Source of the DNA: Mycolicibacterium insubricum
GTDB taxonomy: Bacteria > Actinomycetota > Actinomycetes > Mycobacteriales > Mycobacteriaceae
Direction of reading: 5' to 3'
Length of the DNA: 64,000 bases
NCBI RefSeq assembly: GCF_010731615.1
Contig: NZ_AP022618.1
Location: 1,364,001 to 1,428,000 of the forward strand
The position numbers and the translations under genes were made by a program. Position 1 is the stretch's first letter. Every line of letters starts with the position of its first letter. The notes under the pieces are model-generated. The model saw only the letters and a program-made list of their open reading frames with translations, was not told the origin of the DNA and searched no databases. Shown piece by piece: positions 1-9,398 of the stretch.

Positions 1-565
1 TGAACCCGACGGTGGAGATGGTCAGGCCGGGGTGGGTTTTCTTGAGGTTGGTGGCGGTGTCGCACGGTGGGGTGTCGCAGGTGTCTTCGCCGTCGGAGAC
101 CAGCACGATGGCGGTGTCGCCGTCGGGCAGGGCGTCGGCGCCGGTCTGCAGGGCCAGGGAAATGGGGGTGTACCCCGACGGGGTGATGGCGTCGATGGCC
201 GACCCCATGGCGGTGCGGTCTAGTGGTCCGAGGGGGATCAGGGTGCGCACGTCGTTGCAGCCGGCGGGTTTGTCGGTGTCGGCGGATCCGGTGGCGGTGC
301 CGTAGGCCAGCAGTCCGATGGTGGAGTCGTCGGGGAGGGCTTTGAGCAGTCCGTGGGCGGCGGTTTTGGCGGCGTCGATGCGGGGGCCGGGGGCATCGGC
401 TTCGGTCATCGATCCGGAGGCGTCCAGGATCAGCACGGTGGGTACTGATTTCGCCACGGGTGCCGGGGTCGTCGACGATGCAGCTGAGGGCGCGTCAGTG
501 CCCCGGGAACATCCGGCCAGCAGTAGACAGGCGACGGCCAGCAGCGAAAGAATCCCCCGAGTCAT
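1..565 (-). CDS. VWA-domain lipoprotein (3' end outside window)
   Basis: Reading from the ATG at 563-565 on the minus strand gives an N-terminal lipoprotein signal with a lipobox LAGC (Cys19), then a Ser/Thr/Ala/Pro linker. A von Willebrand factor A domain follows, opening with VLILDASGSM; the D-x-S-x-S metal-ion-dependent adhesion site is D48, S50, S52. A second VWA landmark, LVSDGEDTCD, lies further on, followed by a cysteine pair. Exported VWA lipoproteins of actinobacteria bind metal ions and protein partners at the cell surface; the partner is unknown here. The reading frame is open to the window edge, so the C-terminus is missing. It is transcribed divergently from the SDR gene. The family call is secure, the function is not. 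Confidence 0.85.
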   Translation of the reverse strand, partial: MTRGILSLLAVACLLLAGCSRGTDAPSAASSTTPAPVAKSVPTVLILDASGSMTEADAPGPRIDAAKTAAHGLLKALPDDSTIGLLAYGTATGSADTDKPAGCNDVRTLIPLGPLDRTAMGSAIDAITPSGYTPISLALQTGADALPDGDTAIVLVSDGEDTCDTPPCDTATNLKKTHPGLTISTVGF

Positions 566-643
566 GCCCGCAGCATAGGGCAGCGCCGCGAAGTGATCCG
601 GGTACTGCTGCGCAGGTCAGCCGAACGACGGATAGCGCAGAAT

Positions 644-659
644 CTAGAACACGTTCTAG
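644..659. promoter_or_regulatory. KstR-type operator
   Basis: A 16-bp palindrome, ctagaac-ac-gttctag, has perfect 7-bp arms. Its core at 645-658 is TAGAACACGTTCTA and fits the published KstR consensus TnnAACnnGTTnnA at every defined position. KstR is the TetR-type repressor of the mycobacterial cholesterol regulon. The site lies 63 bp upstream of the SDR start and also faces the divergent VWA gene. Confidence 0.75.
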
Positions 660-671
660 TTCGACTGTTAG

Positions 672-1565
<894 letters not shown>

Positions 1566-1655
1566 CGCAAACGCGGGCGGCCCTGTCCGCCCCGGTGACG
1601 CACGCCACATACACTGCGAAGTGCCGACGGCGGGTCTAACGGGAGAGGGGGGCCG

Positions 1656-4600
1656 GTGGCGCGCATCTTCCTCAGCTATTCGCGGGAGAACAAGCAGGCC
1701 GCGCATGCGCTGAAGAACTGGCTGCAGGCGCAGGATCCGGACTTGGCCGACGACATCTTCATGGACGTCGACCAGCAGTCCGGCATTCGTCCCGGCGAGC
1801 AGTGGCGAAACTCCATCACCCGCGCGATCGACCGCTGCGAGGTGCTGATCGGCTGCGTCTCCCCGGACTGGGAAACCTCCACGATGTGCCAGGCCGAGTA
1901 CATGCTCGCCCTGAGCAAGGGCAAGCGGGTGATCCCGGTGCACGTCGTGCCGATGGCCGAGGTCGGCTCCACCGCCGACCTCAACGGCATCCCGATCTAC
2001 CCGGATTCCGCCGACGACACCGTCCGGGTCGACGCCACCGACTTCTCGCTGACCGGGCTGCACCGGCTGCTGTCGGACATTTCGAGTGAGAACATCAAGT
2101 TCGAGTTCCCCGCCGGCCGCACGCCCTACCGCGGCCTGGAGCCGCTCGGCGAAGAGGACGCCGCGGTGTTTTTCGGCCGCGACGGTGACCTGGCCCGCGG
2201 CATGTCGTCGCTGCGCAGCGTGCGGCTCACCGACAAGACGCTGTTCGTCATCTCCGGACCCTCGGGTGCGGGTAAGTCGTCGTTCCTGCGCGCCGGTCTG
2301 CTGCCCCGGATGCGCCGCGACACAAAGAATTTCATCGTGCTCGACGTCGTCCGTCCGGGCCGTCAGGCGATCACCGGCAGCTCCGGCCTGGCAGCGTCGG
2401 TGTACAACGCCGCCGGCTCGCTGACCGGCACCACGCGCGCCGAGGTGATGCGGGTGTGTCAGTCCGATCCCGACGAGGTCCTGGAGATGCTGGGCCGGCT
2501 CCACGAGGCCACCACCGACGACCAGGGCGGCGACGAGGACAAATCCCCGCCGACCCTGGTGCTGCCGGTGGATCAGGCCGAGGAGCTGTTTTCCACCGGT
2601 GAGGACCCCGACGGCAAGGGTGAGGCGTCGGCGTTCCTGGACCTGATCCGCACCCACGCCGAACGCGATGCAACGCAACGGATTCCGCTGCTGGTCATCA
2701 TGACCATCCGGGCCGACCGGTTCGAGGCGCTGCAGACCGCCGATCAGCTCAAACTGGTCAAGTATGAACTCTTCGGGGATCTGCGGCCGCTGGGCGACGC
2801 CGAGTTCCGTGCGGTAATCGAGGGACCGGCGAAGGTCGGCGGCGCCGACGGTAAACCGATCATCATCGAGGACGCACTGGTCGACCAGCTGGTCAACGAC
2901 TGTCAGCGCGGCGGCGGCAGCCTGCCCCTGCTGTCGCTGACCATGGCGATGCTGTACGAGAACCACCGCGGCGCCGACGGCACGCTGAAACTCGCGGACT
3001 ACAAACCGGATTCGATGAACTCGGTGGTCCAGTCGCTGGTCGACGAGGTGGTGGTCGGCGACACCGAGCGCAAGTTGGTGGAGCGCGCGTTCCCGTCGCT
3101 CGTGGACGTCGAGCCCGGCACCAACAAGGCCGCCCGCCGCGTCGCCCGCTGGGACGAGTTCGACGAGGACGTCAAAACCCTGCTGAACCAGCTGGTCGCC
3201 CAGGGGCTGCTGTCCAAGGCCGGTGGCGACGAGACCATCGAGGTCGCCTTCGAGGGACTCTTCGAGCGCTGGGGACTGCTCAACGAGCTGATCATCCGCC
3301 AGGGTCAGGACATCGCCCAGGCGGGCCTGCTGAACATCTGGTCGGACGCCTGGAAGCGCGACGGCGACCGCGGCAAGCTGCTGCAGGGCGACGACGTGAC
3401 CAAAGCGGTCGGCTTCATCGCTGACGGTTCCCCGCTGCGCGCCCGGCTGGAATCGGCCCGCCCCTACATCGAGGCCTCCCAGCGAGCTGAATCCCAGCGG
3501 CGCTTCCGCAACCGGGTGATCGCCGCGCTGACCGTCCTGCTGATCGTGGTGATGCTCGGCACCAGCGGCTGGGGCTTCTACAACCACCGCCAGACCCAGG
3601 CGGCGCAGCAGGCCGAAACCGGCATGCGGCTGGTCGCCGAGGCCGATCAGATGATGGAGGGCGGGCGTCCGGGCGGTGACGTGCTCGCACTGCAGCAACT
3701 CGTCGTCGCCAGCAAGATGGGCGCTCGCAGCGCCGACTCCGTCGCCAACCGCCGCCGCGATCTGGACCGCATCATGGAGAACCCGGACGGTGGGAACGAA
3801 CAGGGCGTCACCCCGGTTCGCGCCGTCGCGCTCTCCCCGGCCGGCGACGACGGCGCCGGAATGAAGATCGCCGCCGCCAATGACGACGGCACGCTGCGGA
3901 TCTGGGATGCCGACACCGGTGCCCTGGACCGCGAGATCAAGGTCGTCAACGACGGGCTGGTGCTCAGCGTGGCGTTCAGCCCGGACGGCAGGTTCGTCGC
4001 CACCGGAGACGAAACGGCCACCATGAACATCTGGGACGCCGCCACCGGCGAGCGCGTCGGTGTCCCGATGCACCACGGCGGCAAGGTGCTGAGCGTCGTC
4101 TACAGCCCGGACGGCGCACTGGTCGCCACCGGCGGCGAGGACGGATTCCTCACCGTGTGGGACGCCAGCGCCCTGTACAACCGGCCGCTGGTCCGGGAAC
4201 GTGCCGTCGCCGACGTGCGCGGCACCGTCCGCGCCGTCGCGTTCCGCCCGGCGGCTAAGCTGGTGGACGCGAAGGCTGAGGAGAACCACGCCATCCTGGC
4301 CACCGGGAACGACGACGGCGTTGTGCAGCTGTGGGATGCGCGAACTGGGGCGAAGATCGGCCCGGGGAAGCTGGCGGCCCCCAACTCGTCGATCATGAGC
4401 CTGGCCTTCGGTGTGGGCTATGACCCGGTGATCGGGGAACTGCCGCGGGTCGCGGTCGGTCTGATCGACGGCGAGGTGCAGGTGCTCGACGGCAACACCC
4501 TCGACCTGATCCGCGGGCCGGTCCTGGCGCACCCGGGAGTGGTCACCAGCGTGGCGTTCAGCCCGGGTGGCTCGCGGGTGGTTTCCGGCGGCACCGACAA

Positions 4601-5873
4601 CACGGTCCGGGTGTGGGACGTGGGCGGCGGCGTCGAAAAGCGGCCGTTGACCCCGATCGGCGCACCGCTGATCGGCCACCACGGCACGGTCTCCTCGGTG
4701 GCGTTCAACGGTGACACCACGCAGATCGTCTCCGGCGGCATGGACGGGTCGGTGCGCATCTGGGATGCGATCGCCGGCCTCCCGATCCCGGCCCAGCAGG
4801 GCAATGAGGTACGCGCGCTCGCGTTCAACCCGGCGGACGCCGAGCAGATGGCGTCCGGGGGTACCGACGGGACGGTGAAGCTGTGGAACCCGACCTCGGC
4901 TGCGCCGATTGGGCAGCTCGGCGAACCCGTTCCGCCCCAGGACGATTCGCACACCGTCAACGTGCTGGCCTACAGCCCGGACGGCACCCGGATCGTCGCC
5001 GGCGGCCAGGACGGCGTGCTGCGGTTGTGGGACGTGAACGTCCCGGCCGAAAAGCTGCGCTTCGGCCTCAAACGCGACCAGGCCAAGGCCGAGGTGCACC
5101 TCGGTGCGGACAATCGGATCAAGGCCGTCGCCTACAGCGGCGACGGCTCCCTGATCGTGACCGGGGACTGGAAGGGCGGAGTCCGGCTGTGGGACGGTCA
5201 CACCCTGGCCGAGAAGGGCTACCAGGCGGTCCGCTACCAGATCTGGAGCGTCGTGTTCAGCGCCGACAGCGAGCACATCGTCACCGGCTCCGGATACAAC
5301 CTGTCCGGCAACCCGGTGAACCAGATTCAGTTCTGGCGGGTCGATCGCGATTCCGACCAGGGGCTGGTCTCCGACGGTGACCCGATCACGGGTCCGCCAG
5401 GCTGGAACATCTATGCGCTGGCGTTCAGCCCGGACGGCAGCCGGGTCGCCTCCGGCGCCAACGACGGCATCACCCGGCTGTGGAACAGTGATCGCACACC
5501 GGCGGGCCCCCCGCTGGGGGCCGACCAGAACACCGTGTCGAGCCTGGCCTTCATGCACCACCGGCCTTGGTTGATTACCGGCGGCAGTGACGGCAAGGTC
5601 CGATTGTGGGACGTGGCGGCGTTCCGGCCGCTGGGCAGCCCGATCGACGCGCGGCAGACCTGGATTCACAGCGTCGCGGTGAATCCCGACGACACGCTGA
5701 TTGCCTCGGCGGGTGCCGACGGCACCATCCACCTGTGGCGGGTGCCCCCCGACCTGGTGGAAAACCTCTGCAGCAAGATCAACGCCAATATGTCGGTCGA
5801 GCAGTGGAATGCGGTGGTCGGGAACTCGCTGCGTTATCAGACGCAATGCGAGGGCCTGCCGATTCCCAAGTAA
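1656..5873 (+). CDS. TIR - STAND NTPase - TM - WD40 protein
   Basis: A 1405-residue protein with four parts. Residues 1-130 form a TIR domain (opening ARIFLSYSREN; the acidic residue in CQAEYML, E81, sits where TIR NADases carry the catalytic Glu). A nSTAND1-type P-loop NTPase follows, starting PYRGLEPLGEEDAAVFFGRD, with Walker A GPSGAGKS at residues 201-208. One transmembrane helix lies near residues 620-642. The C-terminal half holds about 14 WD40 repeats (GxxDGxVRLWD pattern), enough for two seven-bladed propellers. The GTG start is preceded by gggagagggg. The NTPase and TIR parts should face the cytoplasm, with the propellers across the membrane if the single helix is real. This layout resembles STAND sensors used in signalling and anti-phage defence. 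The role here is inferred, not known. Confidence 0.9.
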   Translation: MARIFLSYSRENKQAAHALKNWLQAQDPDLADDIFMDVDQQSGIRPGEQWRNSITRAIDRCEVLIGCVSPDWETSTMCQAEYMLALSKGKRVIPVHVVPMAEVGSTADLNGIPIYPDSADDTVRVDATDFSLTGLHRLLSDISSENIKFEFPAGRTPYRGLEPLGEEDAAVFFGRDGDLARGMSSLRSVRLTDKTLFVISGPSGAGKSSFLRAGLLPRMRRDTKNFIVLDVVRPGRQAITGSSGLAASVYNAAGSLTGTTRAEVMRVCQSDPDEVLEMLGRLHEATTDDQGGDEDKSPPTLVLPVDQAEELFSTGEDPDGKGEASAFLDLIRTHAERDATQRIPLLVIMTIRADRFEALQTADQLKLVKYELFGDLRPLGDAEFRAVIEGPAKVGGADGKPIIIEDALVDQLVNDCQRGGGSLPLLSLTMAMLYENHRGADGTLKLADYKPDSMNSVVQSLVDEVVVGDTERKLVERAFPSLVDVEPGTNKAARRVARWDEFDEDVKTLLNQLVAQGLLSKAGGDETIEVAFEGLFERWGLLNELIIRQGQDIAQAGLLNIWSDAWKRDGDRGKLLQGDDVTKAVGFIADGSPLRARLESARPYIEASQRAESQRRFRNRVIAALTVLLIVVMLGTSGWGFYNHRQTQAAQQAETGMRLVAEADQMMEGGRPGGDVLALQQLVVASKMGARSADSVANRRRDLDRIMENPDGGNEQGVTPVRAVALSPAGDDGAGMKIAAANDDGTLRIWDADTGALDREIKVVNDGLVLSVAFSPDGRFVATGDETATMNIWDAATGERVGVPMHHGGKVLSVVYSPDGALVATGGEDGFLTVWDASALYNRPLVRERAVADVRGTVRAVAFRPAAKLVDAKAEENHAILATGNDDGVVQLWDARTGAKIGPGKLAAPNSSIMSLAFGVGYDPVIGELPRVAVGLIDGEVQVLDGNTLDLIRGPVLAHPGVVTSVAFSPGGSRVVSGGTDNTVRVWDVGGGVEKRPLTPIGAPLIGHHGTVSSVAFNGDTTQIVSGGMDGSVRIWDAIAGLPIPAQQGNEVRALAFNPADAEQMASGGTDGTVKLWNPTSAAPIGQLGEPVPPQDDSHTVNVLAYSPDGTRIVAGGQDGVLRLWDVNVPAEKLRFGLKRDQAKAEVHLGADNRIKAVAYSGDGSLIVTGDWKGGVRLWDGHTLAEKGYQAVRYQIWSVVFSADSEHIVTGSGYNLSGNPVNQIQFWRVDRDSDQGLVSDGDPITGPPGWNIYALAFSPDGSRVASGANDGITRLWNSDRTPAGPPLGADQNTVSSLAFMHHRPWLITGGSDGKVRLWDVAAFRPLGSPIDARQTWIHSVAVNPDDTLIASAGADGTIHLWRVPPDLVENLCSKINANMSVEQWNAVVGNSLRYQTQCEGLPIPK

Positions 5874-5908
5874 TCCGGTTTGGTATTGCGGTTCCTGTGG
5901 TGGAATAG

Positions 5909-5937
5909 TTGCAACGTAGTGACCGTCCTGTGATAAT
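5909..5937 (+). promoter_or_regulatory. promoter of small secreted protein gene
   Basis: A sigma-A-like promoter: -35 TTGCAA at 5909-5914, 17-bp spacer, -10 GATAAT at 5932-5937 (preceded by TGT, a partial extended -10). It lies about 35 bp upstream of the ATG at 5972. Confidence 0.6.
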
Positions 5938-5971
5938 TCGGCGAAGGACGCGGATCGGGGGGGATACCGGT

Positions 5972-6214
5972 ATGAGCCAAAGTGCGACAGGTGTGGTGGC
6001 GCGGGGTGCTGCTTGTGTCGCGACGCTGGTCGGCGCGATGATCGCCACCGCGCAGGCACCGGCACAGGCCGATCCGTGCACCTCCTCAATGGTCGCACCG
6101 CCTGCCTACTGCGTCCCGGCCCAGGCGCCGGGACAGCAGCCCAAGGCCGATGCCAAGGAGCAGCGGGACGCCACGGCCGGCGGCGGCGCGGCCCGTCCCG
6201 GCGGCCATCACTGA
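5972..6214 (+). CDS. small secreted protein of unknown function
   Basis: An 80-residue product. The N-terminal signal peptide runs about residues 1-33 (hydrophobic stretch followed by AQAPAQA, likely cleaved before DPC). The mature part is short, with two cysteines in DPCTSSMVAPPAYC, then a Pro/Gln/Lys/Gly-rich tail ending in HH. The ATG at 5972 is chosen over an upstream in-frame start because it follows a G-rich ribosome-binding stretch and directly begins the signal peptide. Similar tiny secreted proteins with a DPC...YC start are common in mycobacteria and uncharacterised. It precedes the lanthipeptide locus by 120 bp, but there is no evidence that the two are linked. Confidence 0.7.
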   Translation: MSQSATGVVARGAACVATLVGAMIATAQAPAQADPCTSSMVAPPAYCVPAQAPGQQPKADAKEQRDATAGGGAARPGGHH

Positions 6215-6270
6215 CCGGTGGCCGACGTCGGCAGGTCGCGAATTGGTTGCGTTTCCTGCCACCGGTGGCC
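6214..6270. repeat. 10-bp direct repeat and inverted repeat upstream of the lanthipeptide precursor
   Basis: accggtggcc occurs at 6214-6223 and again at 6261-6270. Between them ggcagg (6230-6235) can pair with cctgcc (6255-6260). The second copy sits in the 10-bp palindrome ccaccggtgg (6259-6268). The placement, 65-120 bp upstream of the precursor start, would suit a regulator site or an RNA hairpin. No function is shown. Confidence 0.4.
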
Positions 6271-6334
6271 TTTGGCTTGTCTCGATGAAAAGATTGGACG
6301 CAGCCCTGGGCGCGCCAAAAAGAAAGGACCCCTT

Positions 6335-6472
6335 GTGAGGACTACCGACGTACTGGTCGCCGAGAACCCGCTGCGGACCGTCATCTCCGACGCCGAGCTG
6401 GAGGTCGCCGCCGAGGACCTGGCGCTGATGTACACGGCACAGACCTCCTCCTACAGCAGGTGCTGCAACTAG
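6335..6472 (+). CDS. putative class II lanthipeptide precursor (LanA)
   Basis: GTG at 6335 with a good ribosome-binding site (agaaagga, 6321-6328, 6 nt away) opens a 45-codon frame. It encodes an acidic leader (contains ISDAELEVAAEDLAL, residues 17-31) followed by a core-like tail MYTAQTSSYSRCCN (residues 32-45) with Thr34, Thr37, Ser38, Ser39, Ser41 and Cys43, Cys44. Ser/Thr followed by Cys is what a lanthionine synthetase dehydrates and cyclises, and the synthetase gene begins 9 nt after the stop. Two (methyl)lanthionine rings are possible. No double-Gly cleavage site is visible; the leader boundary could lie after Leu31 or Met32. It is too short for most gene callers. The assignment rests on size, composition and context, not on similarity. 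Confidence 0.8.
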   Translation: MRTTDVLVAENPLRTVISDAELEVAAEDLALMYTAQTSSYSRCCN

Positions 6473-6481
6473 CCATGGCCT

Positions 6482-9397
6482 ATGCGGCGCGCTGAGTTCG
6501 CGACGCGCGCCGCCACCTTCGGGGAGCTGCTGGGGCCCGGGTTCCGGACATCGGGGAGCCACAGCGACTCCACCCGGGCCGACGACGCCCTGGCGGCCTG
6601 GTGCCGGTCCAGCTCGGACGGCCGGTGGCCGCTTTTCGAACGCCGACTCGGCCGCGACGGCTGGGACCTCGAAACCGTCCGCCGCCGGTTCTCCGCCGCG
6701 CAGCCGTGCACGACGGATGCCTTCACCTGGGCCGCGGACGCGGACTGGATCCGCGCCGCGCTGATGACCCGGCCGACCGCCGGTGCCGGCGGCCCCTTCC
6801 CGTTTTCCGATCTGTTCGTTCCGGTGGTCGACGAGGCGCTGCGGCGGCTGGGCCCCGCGCTGCCCGGCGCCGCGGTGCTGGCCGAATCGGCGCGCCGGGA
6901 CCTGTGCGAGCGGCTGATGGTCGATCTCACCGGCCTGTGCGCGGCGACCCTCTACGACCGGTTCACCGGGCACCCGGGCGGCTACCGATCCTTCATCGCC
7001 ACCGTCGACACCGACGGCATCTTCGCCGAAAAACCGGTGCTGCTGCGATTGATCGCCACCCTGGTCCGGCAGTGGCTGGACGCGACCGCCGAGTTCGCCG
7101 CGCGCCTGAGTGCCGATATCGACGCACTGCGCGGGTTGGGCGGCGCTGCACCCGATGCCGCGGTGGTCGCCGTCGGCGGCGGGCTGTCCGATCGGCACGA
7201 CGGCGGACGCACGGTGCTGACAGTCACTTTCGACGGCGGGCGCCGGTGTGTCTACAAGCCGCGGGACCAGCGTCTCGCGGCGGCCTGCTCGGATCTGCTG
7301 GACTGGCTGGGCGGGCAGGCGCCGCCGGCCGACCTGCGGGTCGCGCGGACGATATCCCGGGACGGCTACGGCTGGACCGAGTTCGTCGAACACACCGGAT
7401 GCACGGACGACGACGGCGTTTCCCGGTACTTCCAACGCGCCGGAGCCTGGCTGGCCCTGCTGTACGCTCTGGGCGCCGCCGACGTGCACCACGAGAACGT
7501 CATCGCCGCCGGGGACCACCCGGTGCCGGTGGACCTGGAATGCCTACTGCAGGAGGAAGATCCGAACCCGGCGCGCAGTGCGGCATACGCCGCCCACGAC
7601 CGGGCCCGGTCGATGATCGCCGACTCGGTTCTGTCGGTCGGACTGCTGCCCGGGTACGCCCGCGTCGGTGACCGGGAGATGCGCAGCATTGGCGGAATGG
7701 CCGCGGGCTGGGCGCAGCAGGCCGAAATCCGTTGGCGCCAGGTCAACTCCGACGACATGTCACCGGAGGCCACGGTCATCTGCGTCGACCCCACCAATCT
7801 GCCGCACATCGCCGGGGAATACGGCCGGCTCGACGCCCACCTGACCGAATTCCTCTCCGGATTCACCGACTACGCGAAATTTCTGAGCAACCGGGACTGG
7901 AGTCGATCGCTGGACCGGTTCGCCGGACTGGCGGTCCGCAAGGTCCTGCGGCCCACGCAGTACTACCATCTGCTGCTGACCCGGCTGCGTGACGATCGCA
8001 CCATGTCCGACGGCATCACCTGGTCGGTCCAGGCGGATTTCGTTGCCCGACTGGCGGACTGGAACACCGAGGACGACCCGCGCTGGCCACTGGTCGCGGC
8101 CCAGCGCGATGCCCTGCTGGAGTTGTCCGTGCCCATCTTCTCCACACCGTCGGATCCGGGACTCGTGCGGGTGCGCACCCGGCTGGCCGGTCTCGACGAC
8201 ACCGCGATCGCCCGGCAGATCGAACTGATCGGCCAGACCTCGAGTTTCCTGACCCCGCCGCAGACGACCCTCTCCGCGGCGGCGCACGGATCCGCGGAAG
8301 GCCAACCCGCGGCGGCCGCCGACCGGATCGCGCAGCAGATTACGGACTACGCCGTCCGGGCCGAAACCGGCGCGGCATGGACCGGACTGACCTGGTTCCC
8401 GGATTCCGACAGCTCACAACTGAGCGTGCTCGGCAACGACCTCTACAACGGCAACGGCGGTATCGCGGTATTCCTGGCCGCACACGCGCGACGGCGGTCC
8501 GATGCCGCCGCCGCCGACCTGGCCCGCGCTGCCCTGGCGATGCTGCGCGCAGACCTACACGGCGTCAACGCCTTCCGGTCCGCGCGGCTGCTCGGCGTCG
8601 GGGGAGCGACGGGCATGGGATCGATCGTCTACAGCCTGGCGGTCACTGCCGCGCTGCTCGACGACGACGGCCTGCGCGCCGACGCGCACCGGGCGGCCGG
8701 CCTGATCTCGGATCGGCTCATCGCCGCCGACAACCGGCACGACGTGATCGCCGGCAGCGCCGGGGCGATCCTGGGGTTGCTGCGCCTGTACCGTGATTGC
8801 GGTGACGCCTCGGTGCTGGCGACGGCCGTGGCCTGCGGTGAGCACCTGCTGCAGAACTCGCCGGCGGACTCCTGGACCGCGGACGGGATGAGCCACGGGG
8901 CCACCGGAGTCGCCTACGCAATGACCGCACTCGCCGCGGCGAGTGCCCGGGACGAGTTCACCCGGGCGGCAGCCGAATACGCGGCCGTCGGCGGTGACGG
9001 CTGCTGCGCGGGCGGGCAGGCGTCATCCCAGTGGTGCCACGGCGCTGCGGGAATCGGCCTGGCGCACCTGGGCATGCAGCGTCACCGTCGGGGCGCCGCC
9101 GCGGGGACCGTCGAGCATGCGCTGGGCCATGTCCTGGCGGACTGGCCGGCGCGGGTCGACACGCTGTGCTGCGGATCGCTGGGCAACATCGAGTTCCTGC
9201 GCGCCGCAGGACGATCTGATCTGGCCGAGGAGCGCCTGTCGGCGGTGCTGGCCTCGGCGCGGGCGAGCGGCGGTTACCGGTGGAACGGCGGTGACACCCG
9301 GTTCAACGTCGGGCTTTTCCGCGGTCTGGCCGGCGTCGGGTACACCTGCCTGCGGGGCATCGACCCGACCCTGCCCAATGTCGTGCTGTGGGAGTGA
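6482..9397 (+). CDS. lanM: class II lanthionine synthetase LanM
   Basis: A 971-residue bifunctional enzyme that would dehydrate Ser/Thr in the precursor and add Cys thiols to form lanthionines. The N-terminal DUF4135 dehydratase half shows VYKPRDQRL (K259), ADVHHENVI (D334, H336, N339) and VDLE (D351, E353), which match the kinase-like phosphorylation site motifs. The C-terminal LanC-like half carries the zinc ligands in WCHGAAGIG (C852) and LCCGSLGN (C896, C897). The third ligand is Cys rather than His, as in ProcM-like LanM enzymes. Length is close to the family norm of about 1000. The start at 6482 lacks a strong ribosome-binding site, suggesting translational coupling to the precursor gene. 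No LanT transporter or protease gene is adjacent. Confidence 0.93.
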   Translation: MRRAEFATRAATFGELLGPGFRTSGSHSDSTRADDALAAWCRSSSDGRWPLFERRLGRDGWDLETVRRRFSAAQPCTTDAFTWAADADWIRAALMTRPTAGAGGPFPFSDLFVPVVDEALRRLGPALPGAAVLAESARRDLCERLMVDLTGLCAATLYDRFTGHPGGYRSFIATVDTDGIFAEKPVLLRLIATLVRQWLDATAEFAARLSADIDALRGLGGAAPDAAVVAVGGGLSDRHDGGRTVLTVTFDGGRRCVYKPRDQRLAAACSDLLDWLGGQAPPADLRVARTISRDGYGWTEFVEHTGCTDDDGVSRYFQRAGAWLALLYALGAADVHHENVIAAGDHPVPVDLECLLQEEDPNPARSAAYAAHDRARSMIADSVLSVGLLPGYARVGDREMRSIGGMAAGWAQQAEIRWRQVNSDDMSPEATVICVDPTNLPHIAGEYGRLDAHLTEFLSGFTDYAKFLSNRDWSRSLDRFAGLAVRKVLRPTQYYHLLLTRLRDDRTMSDGITWSVQADFVARLADWNTEDDPRWPLVAAQRDALLELSVPIFSTPSDPGLVRVRTRLAGLDDTAIARQIELIGQTSSFLTPPQTTLSAAAHGSAEGQPAAAADRIAQQITDYAVRAETGAAWTGLTWFPDSDSSQLSVLGNDLYNGNGGIAVFLAAHARRRSDAAAADLARAALAMLRADLHGVNAFRSARLLGVGGATGMGSIVYSLAVTAALLDDDGLRADAHRAAGLISDRLIAADNRHDVIAGSAGAILGLLRLYRDCGDASVLATAVACGEHLLQNSPADSWTADGMSHGATGVAYAMTALAAASARDEFTRAAAEYAAVGGDGCCAGGQASSQWCHGAAGIGLAHLGMQRHRRGAAAGTVEHALGHVLADWPARVDTLCCGSLGNIEFLRAAGRSDLAEERLSAVLASARASGGYRWNGGDTRFNVGLFRGLAGVGYTCLRGIDPTLPNVVLWE

Positions 9398-9398
9398 G

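Noticed and set aside
5972..6214. Small secreted protein as the lanthipeptide precursor
   Set aside because: It has a classical Sec signal and only two well-separated cysteines near the N-terminus of the mature part; LanM precursors lack Sec signals.
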